Assembly (NCBI RefSeq): GCF_009905375.1
Contig: NC_133650.1
Location: 150,146,125-150,210,124, forward strand
Direction: 5' to 3'
From: Apium graveolens
Lineage: Eukaryota > Streptophyta > Magnoliopsida > Apiales > Apiaceae
DNA length: 64,000 nucleotides
The position numbers and the translations under genes were made by a program. The notes beneath the pieces were generated by a model. The model was not told where the DNA came from. It worked only from the letters and a program-made list of their open reading frames with translations, and searched no databases. Shown piece after piece: positions 60,975 to 64,000 of the stretch (position 1 is its first letter; the number at the start of each line of letters is the position of its first letter).

Positions 60975-62470
60975 ATGGTTGTTGCTACCTTGTTTCCAAG
61001 CAGGTCAAAGCCTGACTCGAATTGTAATTTTAACATTCGGTTAAAAAATGTCCTTGCAAGGGTGTCCCTAGAATGGGCTCCCTTGCTGGTTCTTAATCTA
61101 AATTATCAAATGTCAGCAATCAAGGCATTAAAATGGAAAGTAACTAGTCATTCATTCATAAATAATATAAAGGGAATCAGATACATGCTTGGGGCCTCAG
61201 GGGGTGCCTATATAGCATTACCCCTGAGACTTAGGAAGATTTTAATAATACTAAGTCTTGAAAAGAATGATATTACTGATAATCCCTACGTAAATGCTCT
61301 GCATTCCAAGCCCTCAGGATCATCTTGTCCTGCATATCATCGAGATGGTAAGTTCCCTCCCAGAGTACTGATTTTATCTTGTAGGGCCTTTCCAATTTAC
61401 CCCAAAGACTCCTTGTCTCACTACCTTAGTGTTTGGCATGACCCTGCATAGAACCAAATCTCCTACCTTAAAAGTTCGGACCCGAACCTTGATATTGTAG
61501 TGTCGAGCCGTCCGTTGTTGATACGCTATTATCCTGATCTGAGCATCTTCTCGAGTTTCCTCAATCATGTCCAGATAAAGTCGATAGTTAATCTCATTAA
61601 CCTCCATATCGTAATTGTCCCTCCAAAATGATCATGCCTTCACTTCAACTGGCACCATGACCTCACACCCACATACTAGAGAGAAAGGGGTCTCCCCCAT
61701 GGTGGTCCTCAGGGTTGTATTATAGGATCACATGACTTGTGGGAGCTCATCTGGCCATGCTCCCTTCTTGTCTTCTAACTTCTCCTTCAAAGTGTGCTTG
61801 ATTATCTTATTCACTGCCTCAGTCTACCCATTGCTTTACGGGTGGCTGACTATACTGAAGTTTTTTTGAATTCCCAAATGCTCATAAAATTATCTCATCT
61901 CCTTGCTGTAAAATTGTTTTCCATTATCAGAGACCAATTTGTATGAGATGTCGTATCGGCACACAATGGCTCTTTACATAAATTTCTTGAGCTTCTTTAT
62001 AGTAATGGTGGCCAAGAGCTCCTCTTTTGTCCACTTCGTGAAATAATCCACTGCAACCACAACGTACTTAACGCTTCCTTTGGAATTTGGTATCTTTTCA
62101 ATCAAATCAATCCCCCACATAGAAAAGAGCCAAGGGCTTATAAGAGAGGCGAGAGGGGCCACTGGGCGGTTATAATAGTTGGCATATCACTGGCATTTAT
62201 CACAAGTTCGAGAGAATTCAAAGGCATCCTTCTTCAGCATTGGCCAGTAATAGCCCTGACGGAGAATCTTCTGAGCTAGAGAACTACCCCCGAGTGATTG
62301 CCGCAAATACCCTCACGAACCTCCCTTATGATATAATCACAATCATCCTCATCTATGCATTTGAGGAGGGGCACACTGAACGCTCTTCTACACAACGCTC
62401 CATTGTAAATCACGTAGCGAGCTACCTTAATATCACATTTTTCTGGCCTCATTCTTTCCATCAGGGAACA
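60975..62470 (-). pseudogene. Integrase of TatB (broken)
   Basis: High to low: a zinc-binding region at 62276-62461 (CRRAFSVPLLKCIDEDDCDY-like), a core start at 61974-62162 (MWGIDLIEKIPNSKGSVKY; VVVAVDYFTKW with a catalytic Asp), a weaker middle, and a C-terminal part 61374-61607 (RVRTFKVGDLVLCRVMPNTK; GVFGVNWKGP). The 158-codon plus-strand ORF 60975-61451 overlaps this and is its shadow. Confidence 0.8.
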
Positions 62471-63528
62471 ATCCTTCTTTTATATAGGCTAGAATGGAAG
62501 TCATCCATGTCGGGCCGAGTCCACCACTAATATTGGTTATCTCCTGCTCGGGCACACTAGGCTGCCTTTGTATATGAAGGGGACAACGCCCAATAGAGTG
62601 GCCTCGCAACACGAGCCCAGTTTGGTCAGCTCGTTCGCACCCTCATTCTACCCACGTGAGATAAGCTCCAGCTTCACTTCTTCAAACAAGCTGATTATTC
62701 TTTTTGCACACTTCAGGTAGAGCTCTATCCTTGGCGCCTTAACTTAGTACCCCTCCCCCCGTTTATCTGATACACCACGATCAAGGAGTCACTAAACACA
62801 TTAAATTCTCAACCTTCATCTCCAGGGCTAGTCAGAGGCCATTGATCAGGGCCTCGTACTCAGCATCATTATTTGTTGCCCGGAAGGCCAGGTGGGTCGT
62901 GTTCCTTATCTTCTTCCCTTCTGGGCTAATCAACTCGATTCCAGCTCCTGCCCCTTCCCTATTAGAGGCTTCATCTACAAACAAAGTCCATCATGGGGAG
63001 CTATTATGCTTCTTCTTCTCACTTTCATTTATCTCAGAGATAACGACAAGGGCCCCCCCGACCCACTTCTTGATGTGGTGATAAATCGAGAATAAAGTTC
63101 GTTAAGGCTTGGCCTTTAATTGCAATTCGAGGCTTATAGTCGACCTTGAATTGGCTAAACTTCATTGTCCAATTAAGCATTTGACAAAAAGCTTCGAGTT
63201 TGTGCATTACCCTCCCTGAGGGGGTAAGAAGTTCTCACTTCTACCTTGTGAGCCTGAAAATAGGGCATGAGTTTCCGCGAGACCAAGATCAGAGTATACG
63301 CTAATTTTTTGAGGATGGTGTATCGAGTCTCAGCATCGGCCAACCCTTACTCACATAGTATACTGCAAGTTGAGCATCATCCTCTTCTCAGACAAACACA
63401 TCACTGATCAAAAAGTCGGACACATCCAAGTAGAGGATTAGAATCTCCCCTGCTTTTGGGTTGGATAATATTGGATGGTTGCTGAGGTGCTTCCTTATGC
63501 TCTGGAAAGCGACTTCACACTCCTCTGT
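62471..63528 (-). pseudogene. RNase H region of TatB (degraded)
   Basis: Around 62830-62890 the minus strand encodes an Ala-Thr-Asn-Asn-Asp-Ala-Glu-Tyr-Glu-Ala-Leu-like block of the archaeal-type RNase H. An Asp-Glu-Ala-Ser-Asn-Arg-like segment and a Ser-Pro-Glu-Gly stretch lie at 62900-62990. The first RNase H between 63100 and 63500 is too broken to place. This fits the dual RNase H of the Tat lineage. Confidence 0.6.
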
Positions 63529-64000
63529 TCATTCGAAGTTCTTCCCCACTTTTTTGATGGCCTTAAAGAACTCCTGGCATTTGTCAAAGGATTTTGAGAT
63601 GAAGCAGTTCAAGGAAGCCACTTTCCCTGTTAGGCTCTGCACAACTTTTACTCGATGCGGGGACTTCATCTCGAACAAGGCTCGTATCTTAGCTGGATTG
63701 GCCTCAATATCCCTATAATTCATAATAAAGACCAAATTTTTCTAAACTCCACCCCAAATACACATTTTTGGGGGTTGAGCTTCATGTTGTACTTTCTCAA
63801 AATTTTGAACATTTTAGCTGGGTGGTGAACATGATCCTCCGTCTGCTTCGAATTTACCAATATATCATCCACGTATGCCTCTATTTTTTTTCCCAGCTGG
63901 TCTTTGAAAATTTTGTTCACAGTCTCTAATAAGTCGCCCCATCATTAAGAAGTCCGAAAGGCATCCTAATATAACAGTAAATGCCACGATCAGTGATAAA
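63529..64000 (-). pseudogene. RT of TatB, C-terminal part
   Basis: ORF 63720-63920 has KKIEAYVDDILVNSKQTEDH, an intact YVDD catalytic site, then KCVFGVEF. ORF 63529-63735 (frame change) has NYRDIEANPAKIRALFEMKS, SLTGKVASLNCFISKS and a CQEFFKAIKK end. Two frames over one domain mean one indel near 63725. The rest of RT, protease and gag are after the window. Confidence 0.8.

Larger units (their letters stand above)
55788..64000 (-). mobile_element. TatB: second Tat-lineage Ty3-gypsy element, 3' half, runs past the window end
   Basis: Minus-strand order from the window end: RT (63529-63920), RNase H, integrase (61374-62461), tandem repeats (60340-60950), an antisense ORF (57111-60120), polypurine tract (~56710-56724) and 3' LTR (55788-56709). 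An extra ORF transcribed opposite to gag-pol and a tandem-repeat 3' region occur in Tat-lineage elements such as Grande and Retand. Gag and the 5' LTR lie after the window. Confidence 0.75.

Noticed and set aside
60975..61451. 158-codon plus-strand ORF
   Set aside because: It overlaps the integrase C-terminus of TatB on the other strand and has no recognisable domain.

Overview
The window is a plant nuclear DNA segment made almost entirely of nested LTR retrotransposons. I see no host gene, rRNA, tRNA, CRISPR array or bacterial-type gene. The host is probably an angiosperm with a repeat-rich genome, most likely a eudicot. The evidence is a primer binding site complementary to plant initiator-Met tRNA, a chromovirus with very long LTRs, Tat-lineage Gypsy elements with two RNase H domains, and a Sirevirus-type Copia with an extra 3' ORF. 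I cannot name the species from the sequence.

Layout. (1) 1-814: right part of a plus-strand chromovirus LTR that starts before the window. (2) 815-23807: plus-strand Sirevirus-like Copia element whose 5' part lies before the window. It holds the integrase-RT linker and RT (815-2036), the rest of RT and RNase H (14980-15809), a promoter-like spacer, a very large third ORF (16330-22563) and the 3' LTR (22751-23807). It is broken by a minus-strand chromovirus, CHR1 (2037-14979, TSD GTTAG/GTTTG), and by a solo LTR (18533-20186, TSD AGCCT). (3) 23808-28707 plus 53478-54818: minus-strand Tat-lineage Gypsy element, TatA, with gag, protease, RT, two RNase H domains and integrase. It is split by a plus-strand chromovirus, CHR3 (28708-53477, TSD CCTTT). 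(4) CHR3 carries inside its 5' LTR another chromovirus in the opposite direction, CHR2 (30470-41729). (5) 54819-55787: AT-rich spacer. (6) 55788-64000: 3' half of a second minus-strand Tat element, TatB, with LTR, an oppositely oriented extra ORF, ~216-bp tandem repeats, integrase, RNase H and RT. It runs past the window end.

All coding regions are broken by stops and frameshifts, so nothing here looks autonomous. The insertion order can be read off: TatA first, then the Copia into TatA; CHR1 and the solo LTR into the Copia; CHR3 into the TatA gag; CHR2 into the CHR3 5' LTR.

The most interesting signals are: (a) a CpG-bearing 9-mer, ATCCGTCGG and its complement, seen 30 times in the Copia in different reading frames, on both strands, and upstream of two TATA boxes; (b) a similar dispersed motif (GAGCTCGCAY) in TatB; (c) a chromovirus family with no complete RT, two copies of which carry an RT-RNase H-integrase fragment upstream of gag; (d) a ~1.7-kb-arm inverted LTR repeat at 28708-32456; (e) an antisense ORF with its own TATA box in TatB.
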